From an uncultured Pseudomonadales bacterium (GTDB lineage: Bacteria; Pseudomonadota; Gammaproteobacteria; Pseudomonadales; Azotimanducaceae), in contig OY282455.1 in NCBI GenBank assembly GCA_958296195.1, forward strand, positions 3,162,001 through 3,226,000: a stretch of 64,000 nucleotides of DNA, in the 5' to 3' direction. This document shows, in pieces, positions 8,249 to 18,398 of the stretch. The notes below the pieces were generated by a model, which searched no databases, was not told the origin of the DNA, and saw only the letters and a list, made by a program, of their open reading frames with translations. The position numbers and the translations under genes were made by a program. Within the stretch, counting starts at the first letter, position 1, and the number at the start of each line of letters is the position of its first letter.

Positions 8249-8466
8249 GGCCTCCGAACCGTAAAACGCAAATAAAATTCACAAAAAATCAATAAGTTGC
8301 CATGATGGTTCGACAGCTTACAACGTCACATGGTGTTTTCGGCATGGGTTCTAGCCCGGATGTTTCACCAACGGCTCCGATGATGCACCAAACTTGGCCT
8401 GCAGCCCGGCCAGCGCAGGTTGCAACAGGAGAACTTTCGGAAGTCAGGGAATCCTCCTTCTTAAAC

Positions 8467-9702
8467 TTAAAGCCCCAGCAGAATTTCCGCGCCGCGCCTC
8501 AAGGTGTCGTCGTCCTTGCAAAAGCAAAAGCGCAGCATTTTATGGTCGGCGCGGTCGGCGTAAAAGATGGACGTCGGGATGGAGGCGATCTTGGCCTCCT
8601 TGGTCAGCCGAATGGCCAGTTCGCTGTCCCCCTCGTCAGTCAGGTCCCCGTAACCGAGCAACTGAAAGTAGGTGCCGGCGCTGGGCTTGACGCTGAACCG
8701 GCCGCCGGCCAACAGGGAGCAGAACAGGTCCCGCTTGCGCTGGTAGAACGCGCCTAGCTGCAGGTGGTGCTCCGGGTGGGCGGCCAGGAAATCCGCCAAG
8801 CCGTGCTGCACCGGGGTGTTGGAGGTGAAGGTCACAAACTGGTGGATCTTGCGGAACTCCTCGGTCAGGCGGGCCGGCGCCACGCAGTAGCCGATCTTCC
8901 AGCCGGTGACATGGTAGGTCTTGCCGAAGGAGGACACCACGAAGCTGCGCCGCCAAAGGTCCGGATAGCGGCATAGGCTTTGGTGCGGCCGGCCGTCGAA
9001 GATAATGTGCTCATAGACCTCGTCGGAGAGCACGTAGAAGCCGAAGCGCAATGCCAATGCCTCCAGGCTGCGCACGTCCTCCGCCTCCCACACCGTGCCG
9101 GTGGGGTTGTGCGGGCTGTTGATGATGGCGAGCCGGGTGCGCGGCGTCAGCGCGGCGCGCACCTGGTCCCAATCGACCCTATAGTCAGGCGGGCGCAAGG
9201 GAATGTGCTTGGCGACGCCGCCGGCCAGCCGCACCGCCGGTTCATAGCTGTCATAGGCCGGGTCAAGGAGGATCACCTCGTCCCCCGATCGCACTAGGGC
9301 GTGGATGGCGCAAAACAGCGCTTCGGTGGCGCCGGAAGTGACCGTCACCTCGGTTTCCGGGTTCACAGTGCAGCCGTACAGGTCGAGCACCTTGGCGGCG
9401 ATGGCTTCACGCAAGGCAAGCACCCCGGCCATGGGCGGATATTGGTTGTAGCCGTGGGTGAGGTAGTGCTGCACAAGCTCCAGCAAAGCCGGCGGGCCGT
9501 CAAAGTCCGGGAAGCCCTGGGAGAGGTTCAGGGCCCCCTCCTCCGCCGCCAACGCCGACATGACGGTAAAGATGGTGGTGCCCACCTCCGGCAGCTTGCT
9601 TTCCAGCCCCGCACCAGCCGTTGAGCTTGCGCCAAGGTGCCCGCCGCCTTGTGAGGCGGCGACATCCGCACCAGTCCTGCCTGCTTGCAGCCCTGCGTTC
9701 AA
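8467..9702 (-). CDS. Methionine-type aminotransferase, PLP class I (YbdL-like)
   Basis: A fold-type I PLP enzyme closely resembling E. coli YbdL, a methionine/aromatic aminotransferase. Visible are [11 protein letters not shown] at 36-46, N-L-S-Q-G-F-P-D-F at 59-67, N-S-P-H-N-P-T-G near 195-202, the PLP lysine Lys261 in S-S-F-G-K-T-Y-H, and G-W-K-I-G-Y just after. It may finish methionine salvage or serve amino-acid catabolism. The start is uncertain: only a TTG at 9702 opens the frame, giving about 30 extra Gly/Ala-rich residues before the conserved domain. It is divergent from ahcY, another gene of methionine metabolism. Confidence 0.88.
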   Translation of the reverse strand: MNAGLQAGRTGADVAASQGGGHLGASSTAGAGLESKLPEVGTTIFTVMSALAAEEGALNLSQGFPDFDGPPALLELVQHYLTHGYNQYPPMAGVLALREAIAAKVLDLYGCTVNPETEVTVTSGATEALFCAIHALVRSGDEVILLDPAYDSYEPAVRLAGGVAKHIPLRPPDYRVDWDQVRAALTPRTRLAIINSPHNPTGTVWEAEDVRSLEALALRFGFYVLSDEVYEHIIFDGRPHQSLCRYPDLWRRSFVVSSFGKTYHVTGWKIGYCVAPARLTEEFRKIHQFVTFTSNTPVQHGLADFLAAHPEHHLQLGAFYQRKRDLFCSLLAGGRFSVKPSAGTYFQLLGYGDLTDEGDSELAIRLTKEAKIASIPTSIFYADRADHKMLRFCFCKDDDTLRRGAEILLGL

Positions 9703-9878
9703 AGCCTAAGTGTCCCCACCAGCTTGGCGCGGCAGCCAAATCCAGCTCATTTGCTGAGTTGCTGCACGGTCAAGAATCGGCCAAAAAAGCGCATTTTGGC
9801 CTGCCCGCCAAGGAAATTTCAACGACCACTCCGGCGGCGGGATCGGTAAAATGTACTCCTTTTCAAGTGGGATGCACC

Positions 9879-11255
<1,377 letters not shown>

Positions 11256-11299
11256 AATGCCAGGACGCTCGCAAGCCGCCAACACAGGGCAACCGGACC

Positions 11300-13060
11300 A
11301 TGGCCACATCGCTTAATGCACCCTACCCCGCCATCCCCTACGGTCTAGCCTACTTCAAGGGCATCCGCCAGGAGGGTTGCCTATACGTCGATAAGACCCG
11401 CTTCATCCGCGAACTGGAAAGGGAACGCCACGTCTTCTTGATTCGCCCCCGGCGCTTCGGCAAAAGCCTCTGGCTTTCCGCGCTGGACAGCTACTACGAC
11501 CGCAAGCAGGCCGAGGAGTTCGAGGCCGTCTTCGGCGGCACCGACATCGGGCGGCAACCCACGGCGAACCACAACGGCTACGTCATCCTGCGTTTCAACT
11601 TCTCCGCCTTCAACGACAAGCTGGAGACCCTGGAGGAGCGCTTTGAGGAGTATTGCCTCACGCAGCTCCGGGGGGCCGTGGAGCGCAACGCCGACCTCTT
11701 TTCCAATGCGGCGATGCAGCGCATCCTCTCGGCGTCAAGCATCAACGGACGCCTTAATGAGCTGTTCCAATACGCCAACGAGCAAGAGATCCCGCTGTAC
11801 GTCCTGATCGACGAGTACGACAACTTCGCCAATACGATCCTAGCGCAGCACGGCGCCGAGGCTTACCACTCCTTCACCCATGGCGGCGGCTTCTACCGCA
11901 ACTTCTTCGCCACCCTAAAGATAGGCGCCGAGTTAGGCAGCGTACAGCGCATGTTCATCACCGGCGTGTCACCGATCACCATGGACGACGTCACCAGCGG
12001 CTTCAACATCGGCGCCAACATCAGCCTGAACCCCGCCTTCAACGAACTGATGGGCTTCACGGAAGACGAAGTGCGAAGCGCACTACGGATGTACAGCGAC
12101 GCCGGCGCACTCCATCAAGAAGTGGACGCCGCGCTGCACACCATGCGGGAGTGGTACAACGGCTACCGCTTCGCCCAAGGTGCTCCGAATGATCTGTACA
12201 ACTCGGACATGGTGCTTTACTACCTGAAGGCTCTCGTTCTTTATGGATCCCCGCCCGAGGAACTGATCGACGCCAACGTGCGCATCGACTACGGCAAGCT
12301 GCGCCACCTGCTGGTGACTGGACAGCGGCTAAACGGCAATTTCGACCTGCTGCGCAACCTCATCGGCGAAGGCAAGGCGGACGCCAACCTGGTCGGCAGC
12401 TTCCCCCTGGAACGCCTAGGCCGGCGCGAAAACTTCCTTTCGCTGATGCACTACTTCGGCCTGCTCAGCATCCAAGCGGCCACCGAGGGCGCGCCAAATC
12501 TGGGCATTCCCAACCAAACCGTGCGCCAACTGATGTACGGCTACCTGCGCGATGGCTACGACGACACCGGCGTGTTCGCCGTCGATCTCTATGAGTTCGA
12601 GCGGTTGACCCGCGCCATGGCCCGCAGCGGCGACTGGCGCCCGGTCATTGAGCGCCTAAGCGCCGCGGTGGCGGAGCAAACCAGCATCCGCGACTACATC
12701 CAAGGCGAAAAGGTCATCCAAGGCTTTCTGGCCGCCTACCTCAGCACGTCCAACTGCTTCGTCCTCCATACCGAAGTCGAGCTCAACAAAGGCTACGCGG
12801 ACATCGTTTTGGAGCCGCTCATCGCCCGCCACCCAAGCCTGCGCCACGGCTTTGTGGTGGAAATCAAGTACCTGAAGCGCGGCATCGCCGGCGACGTGCA
12901 GCCAGCCACCGCACTCGATGCGGCAACGGAACAGCTACGCGGCTATCTGGCGGACAGTCGCTTGGCGAGGCAATATCCATCGGCGCAGTTCACGGGCTTG
13001 GCGCTGGTGTTTCGCGGCTGGGAGTTGGTGCATAGTGAGGCCGTAAGGACGGCCTCCTGA
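11300..13060 (+). CDS. AAA-ATPase-like protein with PD-(D/E)XK C-terminus (DUF1703 type)
   Basis: A 586-residue protein of the AAA-ATPase-like/DUF1703 family, function unknown. The N-terminal half has a degenerate P-loop R-P-R-R-F-G-K-S-L near residue 50 and a Walker B strand Y-V-L-I-D-E-Y-D near 168. The C-terminal 140 residues form a RecB-like nuclease fold: G-Y-A-D-I-V, then V-V-E-I-K-Y, then E-Q-L-R-G-Y (the D, E-x-K, Q-x3-Y pattern). ATG at 11300 is chosen because the frame's upstream extension lies inside ahcY. Members occur in many copies in some genomes and have been suspected to act in conflict systems. It has no partner gene here. Confidence 0.85.
   Translation: MATSLNAPYPAIPYGLAYFKGIRQEGCLYVDKTRFIRELERERHVFLIRPRRFGKSLWLSALDSYYDRKQAEEFEAVFGGTDIGRQPTANHNGYVILRFNFSAFNDKLETLEERFEEYCLTQLRGAVERNADLFSNAAMQRILSASSINGRLNELFQYANEQEIPLYVLIDEYDNFANTILAQHGAEAYHSFTHGGGFYRNFFATLKIGAELGSVQRMFITGVSPITMDDVTSGFNIGANISLNPAFNELMGFTEDEVRSALRMYSDAGALHQEVDAALHTMREWYNGYRFAQGAPNDLYNSDMVLYYLKALVLYGSPPEELIDANVRIDYGKLRHLLVTGQRLNGNFDLLRNLIGEGKADANLVGSFPLERLGRRENFLSLMHYFGLLSIQAATEGAPNLGIPNQTVRQLMYGYLRDGYDDTGVFAVDLYEFERLTRAMARSGDWRPVIERLSAAVAEQTSIRDYIQGEKVIQGFLAAYLSTSNCFVLHTEVELNKGYADIVLEPLIARHPSLRHGFVVEIKYLKRGIAGDVQPATALDAATEQLRGYLADSRLARQYPSAQFTGLALVFRGWELVHSEAVRTAS
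13037..13056 (+). terminator. Perfect hairpin at the 3' end of the AAA/DUF1703 gene
   Basis: GAGGCCGT at 13037-13044 pairs perfectly with ACGGCCTC at 13049-13056 across a four-base loop. The stem is inside the last codons, just before the TGA at 13058-13060. No T-run follows, so termination is uncertain. Confidence 0.4.
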
Positions 13061-13177
13061 CCTTGCGCCTGTGCATGCGGCGCATACAATGCAACCTAAG
13101 CACTAGCACACAGCCACACCTTCCCAAAGAGGGCGGGGGGGCCAAATCCATCCTTTAACCCATCGGCGGCGGAAAAC

Positions 13178-13405
13178 ATGGCACCCATCCTGTTCTGCAA
13201 CATCGCCTGGATGAAAACATACACCGGAGACCCAACGGACGAACCCATCGGTGGTGGAAGCCATCCGGTCAAGGAAGAGAAAAACAACTTTAATCCCTTC
13301 AATGGTCAGATGTTCGGCTATGTTCCAACGGCAGGTCTTACCATTTCACCTCGGCACAGGCCAACTGCCACCTTCTGGAACCGAGCAAGCGAGCCCTCCA
13401 GGTGA
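13178..13405 (+). pseudogene. N-terminal fragment of an HNH-nuclease gene
   Basis: The first 50 codons (M-A-P-I-L-F-C-N-I-A-W-M, then G-G-G-S-H and F-G-Y-V-P-T near residue 48) look like the conserved opening of a family that ends in an HNH nuclease domain, as I recall it. The frame then loses sense and stops at 13405. The HNH part follows at 13402 in another frame. Codons 13327-13401 in that second frame still read like protein, so the parent gene seems to have lost a central block near 13325-13345 with a frame change. The family recall should be checked by search. Confidence 0.5.
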
Positions 13406-13902
13406 AGAAGGCACCAAAAGTCAAAGGTGGTGCTGGTCGCTCTGTATGGTACGGCGAGTCTCCCTACGGCCTAAAATTAAAGAACAGGATCAAGGCATTT
13501 ATCGACCAAGAATTCGACAGAGATCAACTTGAACTCAAAGCATGCAAGTTAGTAGATAATCTAGACGCTCCACCAGCAGGCTCATCAAGGCCCTTGAGGA
13601 CGAAGAAGGAGACCGAAGTTTGGGGCCGTAATGCGGAGGTCCATGCCTACGCTCTTCGACGGGCAAATGGGACATGCCAGTTGTGTGCTAAGCCCGCTCC
13701 TTTCAAGAAAAAACGCGACAAGCGTCCGTTCTTAGAGGTTCACCACGTTAAGCGATTAGCAAAAGGCGGAGCGGACGTGCCGTCCAATACGGTCGCCCTC
13801 TGTCCAAACTGCCACCGGGCCGCCCACTACGGAGTTCAGCGTAAGGCTATCCGGAAGAAGCTAAGGCGTGTGTTGACGCAATTGGAAACGTTCTGTGGAT
13901 AG
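13402..13902 (+). CDS. HNH endonuclease domain protein, probably truncated
   Basis: A 166-residue open frame ending in a zinc-type HNH nuclease: C-Q-L-C near residues 92-95, then L-E-V-H-H-V-K-R-L near 112, and L-C-P-N-C-H-R-A-A-H near 134. The two C-x2-C pairs and the H-H match McrA-like nucleases that cut DNA. The assigned start is a GTG at 13402 with no ribosome site, and sense-looking codons continue upstream in frame, so it is probably the 3' part of a broken gene whose 5' part is at 13178. Base composition is A+T-richer than its neighbours. Confidence 0.6.
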   Translation: MKKAPKVKGGAGRSVWYGESPYGLKLKNRIKAFIDQEFDRDQLELKACKLVDNLDAPPAGSSRPLRTKKETEVWGRNAEVHAYALRRANGTCQLCAKPAPFKKKRDKRPFLEVHHVKRLAKGGADVPSNTVALCPNCHRAAHYGVQRKAIRKKLRRVLTQLETFCG

Positions 13903-13914
13903 TTTGCTTGGTCC

Positions 13915-14268
13915 AGCGCCATCAGAATGCGCCGAAAAGACTCCAAACGGTGATAATGCCCAACCAGCATCAATGAGGAGGACTCCCCGCATGGCCGACT
14001 ACGCCACCATCAACTTGTGCATCGAAGGCCCGCTTGCCCGGCTGACCCTCAATCGGCCTAAGCAGCGCAACGGCATGACCAACCGCATGGTGCGGGAGAC
14101 ACATGCCGCTCTGACGCGGGTTGCCGCCGACGCTTCCGTGCGCCTGCTCTTGCTGACCGGCGCCGGGCGGTCGTTTTGCCCAGGGGCGGACTTGAACCTG
14201 ATGTCCTCGGGAGAGCGGGACGCGGAGGACTGGTGCGGTTCCGAGCACTTTCAAGTTTCGGCGCTGCT
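13915..14268 (+). repeat. Direct repeat, copy 1 (5' part of enoyl-CoA hydratase gene)
   Basis: About 354 bases nearly identical to 15208-15559, starting 76 bases before the ATG of the hydratase reading frame and running to codon 93 or so. Differences are scattered single bases plus one 2-base length change just before the ATG. The pair brackets a toxin-antitoxin insertion. Confidence 0.85.
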
Positions 14269-14371
14269 CCGCGGGAGGCGTTCGGTGCCTTTGTCGAGAA
14301 GCGCAAGCCCAAGGCAGCTTGTCGCTAGTTGTCAGCCCGTGCTAGGTTACGCCTTGGGCTGCAATCCGTAG
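13991..14371 (+). pseudogene. Internally deleted enoyl-CoA hydratase gene
   Basis: The first 93 codons match the intact hydratase at 15282 with only a few changes. At about 14269 the sequence jumps to what corresponds to the last 50 bases of the intact gene (through G-A-G-A-A-G-C-G-C-A-A-G near 14296-14307), out of frame, so about 445 bases of the middle are missing. The frame then runs to a stop at 14371. The product would lack most of the crotonase fold and cannot be active. Confidence 0.8.
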
Positions 14372-14387
14372 TGGAGGATGCAAGGCG

Positions 14388-14672
14388 ATGGACCCGTTCA
14401 TTGAACGGCATCGAGACAGCATATTGTCCATAGCCAAGGAGATGGGCATCACTAATCTCCGGGTGTTTGGATCAATGGCCCGTGGCGACGCGGCGCTGGA
14501 CAGCGACATCGATCTGCTGGGCGACTTTCCGGAAGACGCGGACATTCTCGATCTCTGTCGTTTCAGGCTCCTTGTTCGTGAACTGACAGGCCGCAAAGTG
14601 GATGTCGCCACTGACGAGATGATCCTCCCCCCGCTTCGTGAAGCAGTCTTCAACGAGGCCATGCCACTGTGA
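14388..14672 (+). CDS. mntA: MntA-like minimal nucleotidyltransferase (antitoxin)
   Basis: A 94-residue nucleotidyltransferase of the MNT class. The hallmark G28-S29-x10-D40-x-D42 is intact in G-S-M-A-R-G-D-A-A-L-D-S-D-I-D. In the MntA/HepT systems this enzyme adds AMP to a tyrosine of the HEPN toxin and silences it. It overlaps the next gene by 4 bases (GTGA), as expected for a co-translated pair. It lies between the two copies of a hydratase repeat and is A+T-richer than the flanks, consistent with acquisition. Confidence 0.88.
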   Translation: MDPFIERHRDSILSIAKEMGITNLRVFGSMARGDAALDSDIDLLGDFPEDADILDLCRFRLLVRELTGRKVDVATDEMILPPLREAVFNEAMPL

Positions 14673-15115
14673 CTTCACCTTCCCGCAGGGAGAATCTGAC
14701 TCAATGGAGAATCAAGGTCGCCCTTCAATACGCCGAAAGGATACGAACAAAGTCCCAGTTTGGCGAAGACTCCTACAGGAACGACATTGACATTCAGGAG
14801 AGCATCGATTTCAACCTGGAGCACCTAGCGGAGGAAATCACTAAACTGCCTCAGTGGCTTAGAAATTCTGAACGGCAGCTACCGTGGAATGAAATCTCGG
14901 AAATGCGCAATGTTTTAGCCCATGAGTACACATACGGTGACCGGGCGCTTATATGGAAATTTATTCAGGGGCGGCTGACGTCACTTGAACACGCCCTGCA
15001 TCGCATGGCTGCCGAGCACAAACAGCGCTTTCCTGAAGCAGACCCCGACCAGCCGCCTCGCATCGGCAGGGGTGACGTTAGTCGGTATGTTAGGAAGCCC
15101 AAAGACACGCCGTGA
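14669..15115 (+). CDS. hepT: HepT-like HEPN ribonuclease toxin
   Basis: A 148-residue HEPN protein. The catalytic R-x4-H-x-Y motif is R80-N-V-L-A-H85-E-Y87, which in HepT cuts RNA and provides the tyrosine modified by MntA. The helical region D-I-Q-E-S-I-D-F-N-L-E-H-L-A-E-E at 41-56 is typical. GTG at 14669 overlaps the mntA stop. The last 35 residues are a Pro/Arg-rich tail beyond the usual domain. A start of vapC overlaps its stop in the same GTGA fashion. Confidence 0.85.
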   Translation: MTSPSRRENLTQWRIKVALQYAERIRTKSQFGEDSYRNDIDIQESIDFNLEHLAEEITKLPQWLRNSERQLPWNEISEMRNVLAHEYTYGDRALIWKFIQGRLTSLEHALHRMAAEHKQRFPEADPDQPPRIGRGDVSRYVRKPKDTP

Positions 15116-15249
15116 ACGCGCTTCTGGATACCTGCGTCGTTTCCGAAATCCGCCGCGGCAGCGCCGAACCCAAGGTCAAGTCCGCGGTACAGGACTTGGG
15201 TGGAGGAAGCGCCATCAGAATGCACCGAAAAGACTCCAAACGGGGATAA
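15112..15249 (+). pseudogene. Truncated VapC-like PIN toxin gene
   Basis: From GTG 15112 the frame reads M-N-A-L-L-D-T-C-V-V-S-E-I-R-R, the first strand and helix of VapC PIN ribonucleases with the first catalytic Asp at residue 6. VapC homology lasts about 31 codons and stops exactly where the second hydratase repeat begins (15208); the remaining codons belong to the repeat. The other catalytic acids are therefore missing and no toxin can be made. Confidence 0.7.
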
Positions 15250-15559
15250 TGCCCAACCAGCATCAATGAGGAGGACCCCGCATGGCCGACTACGCCACCA
15301 TCAACCTGCGCACCGAAGGCCCGCTTGCCCGGCTGACCCTAAATCGGCCTGAGCAGCGCAACGGCATGACCAACCGCATGGTGCGGGAGACGCATGCCGC
15401 TTTGACGCGGGTTGCCGCCGACGCTTCCGTGCGCCTGCTCTTGCTGACCGGCGCTGGGCGGTCGTTTTGCCCTGGGGCGGACTTGAACCTGATGTCCTCG
15501 GGAGAGCGGGACGCGAAGGACTGGTGCGGTTCCGAGCACTTTCAAGTTTCGGCGCTGCT
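15208..15559 (+). repeat. Direct repeat, copy 2 (5' part of enoyl-CoA hydratase gene)
   Basis: Nearly identical to 13915-14268. This copy continues into the intact hydratase gene, so it is the functional locus or its replacement. Its left edge cuts a vapC-like gene at about codon 32. Confidence 0.85.
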
Positions 15560-16058
15560 GCACGGGATGCCGCAGCTCACCATCGCCGCCATCAACGGCG
15601 CCTGCGCCGGGGCGGGATTCGGCTGGGCCTGCGGCTGCGACCTTCGGGTGGCGGCCCGCAGCGCCATGCTGAACACCGCCTTCCTCAACGTCGCCGTCGC
15701 CGGGGACATGGGCCTGCCTTGGTCGCTGCCGCGGCTGGTCGGGGCCGCCAAGGCGCGGGAGCTGTCCTTCTTCTGCGAGAAGTTCAGCGCCGCGGAGGCG
15801 CACAGGTTCGGGCTGGTGGCGCGGGTTTACGACGACGAGGAGTTTCAAGAGCAGGTGGAGGCGCTGCTGGCCGAGCTATTGGAGCGCTCCCCCACCGCCT
15901 TGGCCACCATGAAGGCGCATTACTTGGCGGCGGAGTCCATGCCCTTCGAGAGCTATGTGGGCTTGGAGACCCTGCGCCACCGGGAAATCGCGTCCGGCGC
16001 CCATGCGCGGGAAGCATTCCGCGCTTTTATCGAGAAGCGCAAGCCCAAGTTCGACTAA
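15282..16058 (+). CDS. Enoyl-CoA hydratase/isomerase family protein
   Basis: A 258-residue crotonase-fold enzyme, normal length. Visible are A-R-L-T-L-N-R-P near residues 13-20, the oxyanion-hole loop S-F-C-P-G-A-D-L-N near 63, a second oxyanion segment G-A-C-A-G-A-G-F-G-W near 105, and a helix with A-K-A-R-E-L. The position usually holding the catalytic acids has G-D-M-G-L-P, so substrate and exact reaction (hydratase or isomerase) are uncertain. ATG at 15282 follows a strong GAGGAGGA. A truncated duplicate lies 1.3 kb upstream. Confidence 0.88.
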   Translation: MADYATINLRTEGPLARLTLNRPEQRNGMTNRMVRETHAALTRVAADASVRLLLLTGAGRSFCPGADLNLMSSGERDAKDWCGSEHFQVSALLHGMPQLTIAAINGACAGAGFGWACGCDLRVAARSAMLNTAFLNVAVAGDMGLPWSLPRLVGAAKARELSFFCEKFSAAEAHRFGLVARVYDDEEFQEQVEALLAELLERSPTALATMKAHYLAAESMPFESYVGLETLRHREIASGAHAREAFRAFIEKRKPKFD

Positions 16059-16270
16059 CGGCTGGATGTTCAGCAGGGAACGGCAGATCCCAACCCGGAT
16101 GCTGGGCTAGGCGGCGCCAACGGATGAGCGGCAAAGCGCCCCCACGGGCGCATTCGGGGAACGCACCCCCAAACCGACCAGCGACGGCACCCGGCGCTTG
16201 CCGGGGCCAAGGCAGGCGGCGCGGCTGCCCAGCTTCAGCGGAGCGCCCGCGCAGCCTGCCCCAAAGGGGG

Positions 16271-16597
16271 CTAGCCCTTGACGCGGGTGTAAACCCTTGT
16301 GGCGACAATGGCCACAACGCCGCCGTAGTACAACAGCACCAGCTGATCCGTGATGGCGTCCAAGTAAGTGCCGATGACATGAATGTTGCTCAGCACATCC
16401 GCTTGGGTAGCCGCTCCAAGGCCGATGGCCACCGCCACGAACATGGTGGAGTCCTCGGCGTCAAGGCTCATGAATCCATAAGCCAAGCCAAGGACGACCA
16501 ACAGCAACGGCAGCAGACCCATAGGCACCATGCCGCCAGCCAGCCCTTCAACAATCGCCGCCAGAGCGCCCAAGCCAAAAATGATGCGATTTTCCAT
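16271..16597 (-). CDS. Small integral membrane protein
   Basis: A 108-residue, very hydrophobic protein with about three to four membrane helices joined by short loops (one contains L-D-A-E-D-S-T). No family is recognised. ATG at 16597 has a G-rich GGGGGA stretch 7 bases upstream. It is a lone gene between the hydratase and the transglutaminase-like gene. The 210 bases before it on the left hold nothing clear. Confidence 0.6.
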   Translation of the reverse strand: MENRIIFGLGALAAIVEGLAGGMVPMGLLPLLLVVLGLAYGFMSLDAEDSTMFVAVAIGLGAATQADVLSNIHVIGTYLDAITDQLVLLYYGGVVAIVATRVYTRVKG

Positions 16598-16782
16598 CCC
16601 GCAATCCCCCAAGAATTACATTACGAACCCTCAGCGCACCAACGGGCACCACGACGACCGCTGCCATCAGCCAAGAGGCCCAAGGCAGCCATGAGCGCCC
16701 CGAAAGTACGCATCCAAATCACCCTAACACGGGGAAACGCACCGGAATAGCGCTAAAAAATGGAAGTTTTCTGCGGTTTGCG

Positions 16783-18348
16783 TCAGCGTTCACCAAAATA
16801 GTGCGCCGCTTGAACCCGGAAGCGAAGGCCGTCCGGACGGTGCAGCATACGCAGCAATGCCACCTGGTCACCGGGCAAAGGAATGTGGGTGGCGTCAACT
16901 CGAAGTTGGTTCCAAGTCGGGTCCACCGCCTGCCAAACGCCGTCGGTCGCAACCTCGTTCCAAGCGTGGAAGGCCAAGGCCGGCTCGTCTCCTTCGGAAT
17001 AGGCTAGGCCGATGACCGTGCGGGCCGGCCAGCCCAGGGACCGGGCCAAAGTGGTTAGGAGGTCCGCAAACTCGGTGCAGTCGCCGGAGCGGGAGACGAT
17101 GGTTTCCAGCACGCTCGACGGGGAGGCTTCGGGCCGATAGTCGATGCTGTCATGCACAAAGGCAACCAAGGCGGCGAGTTGCTCCACCTCGTTGTCCGCG
17201 GCGCCGGCCAAGGCGCGCCGCGCCAAGCGCTTAACCGAGGAATGCGCAATGGGATAGTTCAGTGTCTCGCCCAACGCCTGCTTTGGATCGTCATCAACGG
17301 AGATGGGGTTCGCGGACAGTTCCAAGCGCCAGCCGCCAATGCCGCGTCGGGCTTCGGGCCAGACCTTCCGCAAGTTGTATCCATTGGCGGCGGTCAGCGC
17401 GAGGCGTTCGATGGCAGTGTGGTTGGGCAGGCTTCGGTCAAGCGGAATGCGGTAATCGGTAAGGTGCAGGGGCGTTCTGATCCCTAGCGCCTCCTGCCTA
17501 GTGCTGCGCCGCAGCTTGAACAGGCCGGCCATGGAGAATTCAAGCGGCGCAAAGCTGTCGTCCAGCTGAATTTCGGTGGCCCCGAGCGGCGCCGCAATGG
17601 CCAGCCGATAGCCAACGGCATTTTTTCCCAGAACCTTGAAAACCTTGTTGACTACTTGGCCCTTCTCGAAATCCAGCCTCTTCAGGGCCCGACGGGCGCC
17701 GCTGGTCGGCTGCTCCTTCGCCAACCAGGACTCCATGGCTAGGTGGTCTCCTAAGGTGAAGCTCCATTTCGGGGCCAAGACGGCACCGCCAGGTCGCGCT
17801 GGAGCACCCAAGCCAGGGGCGGACCTTGTGCGCTCCGCGGCCGCAGACCCATCCGCACGAGCGGCCAACCTACGCTCCTCCGCGGAGCCGTCTCGATGGA
17901 AATTCACAACTGCGCCGTCGGTGCCCGCCTCCACGACCACCCCTTGAGCCGGAGCGCCCGGCCGTTCGCTCCAGTGCGTCGCAGCGACCAGCCGATAGGG
18001 CGGCATGGGATGGAACCACAAGGACTCGCTGATGCTGACCGGCGGATTCCTGCCCAGGGAAAAGTGCATCAGGGACTCAAACCGCCAGTGGCCACGAAGG
18101 TCGCGCCACGCCTTGGTGGAGAGATAGCCGATCGGTGCCTCGTCCATGCTCAAGGCGTACCAGGACTCGCCTTGCAGCGCCGCCGCACGGCGCACCTCTA
18201 CGGGCTGTTCAGCTGCAAGCCACTGGGCGAAGGCAGCCGCCAAGGCGAGGGCCAAAACCCCGCTGGATAGACGCAATGGCAAAAGATTCGCTCTAGGAGG
18301 AAACAGCAGCGATTTTAGCTCGCATATTTCACTCCGTCCGCTCCGCAT
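16783..18348 (-). CDS. Exported transglutaminase-like protein
   Basis: A 521-residue protein with a C-terminal transglutaminase core: catalytic C424 in R-S-G-D-C-T-E-F-A-D-L-L, H461 in F-H-A-W-N-E-V and D476 in D-P-T-W-N-Q. An N-terminal hydrophobic stretch near residues 27-45 ending in A-A-A-F-A looks like a signal or anchor. The central region resembles the beta-rich part found before such domains in proteins that process or crosslink envelope peptides, but substrate is unknown. ATG at 18348 has AGGCGG 5 bases before it. Its promoter region is shared with the divergent glnS, 50 bp away. Confidence 0.82.
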   Translation of the reverse strand: MRSGRSEICELKSLLFPPRANLLPLRLSSGVLALALAAAFAQWLAAEQPVEVRRAAALQGESWYALSMDEAPIGYLSTKAWRDLRGHWRFESLMHFSLGRNPPVSISESLWFHPMPPYRLVAATHWSERPGAPAQGVVVEAGTDGAVVNFHRDGSAEERRLAARADGSAAAERTRSAPGLGAPARPGGAVLAPKWSFTLGDHLAMESWLAKEQPTSGARRALKRLDFEKGQVVNKVFKVLGKNAVGYRLAIAAPLGATEIQLDDSFAPLEFSMAGLFKLRRSTRQEALGIRTPLHLTDYRIPLDRSLPNHTAIERLALTAANGYNLRKVWPEARRGIGGWRLELSANPISVDDDPKQALGETLNYPIAHSSVKRLARRALAGAADNEVEQLAALVAFVHDSIDYRPEASPSSVLETIVSRSGDCTEFADLLTTLARSLGWPARTVIGLAYSEGDEPALAFHAWNEVATDGVWQAVDPTWNQLRVDATHIPLPGDQVALLRMLHRPDGLRFRVQAAHYFGER

Positions 18349-18398
18349 CACCGCCGCCTGCCGGCTACAATCACCATTTCCTTGGAGCCTGGCTGGCG

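Noticed and set aside
9703..9878. Possible SAH riboswitch in the ahcY leader
   Set aside because: I looked for the conserved stems and loops and did not find them. A covariance-model search would be decisive.
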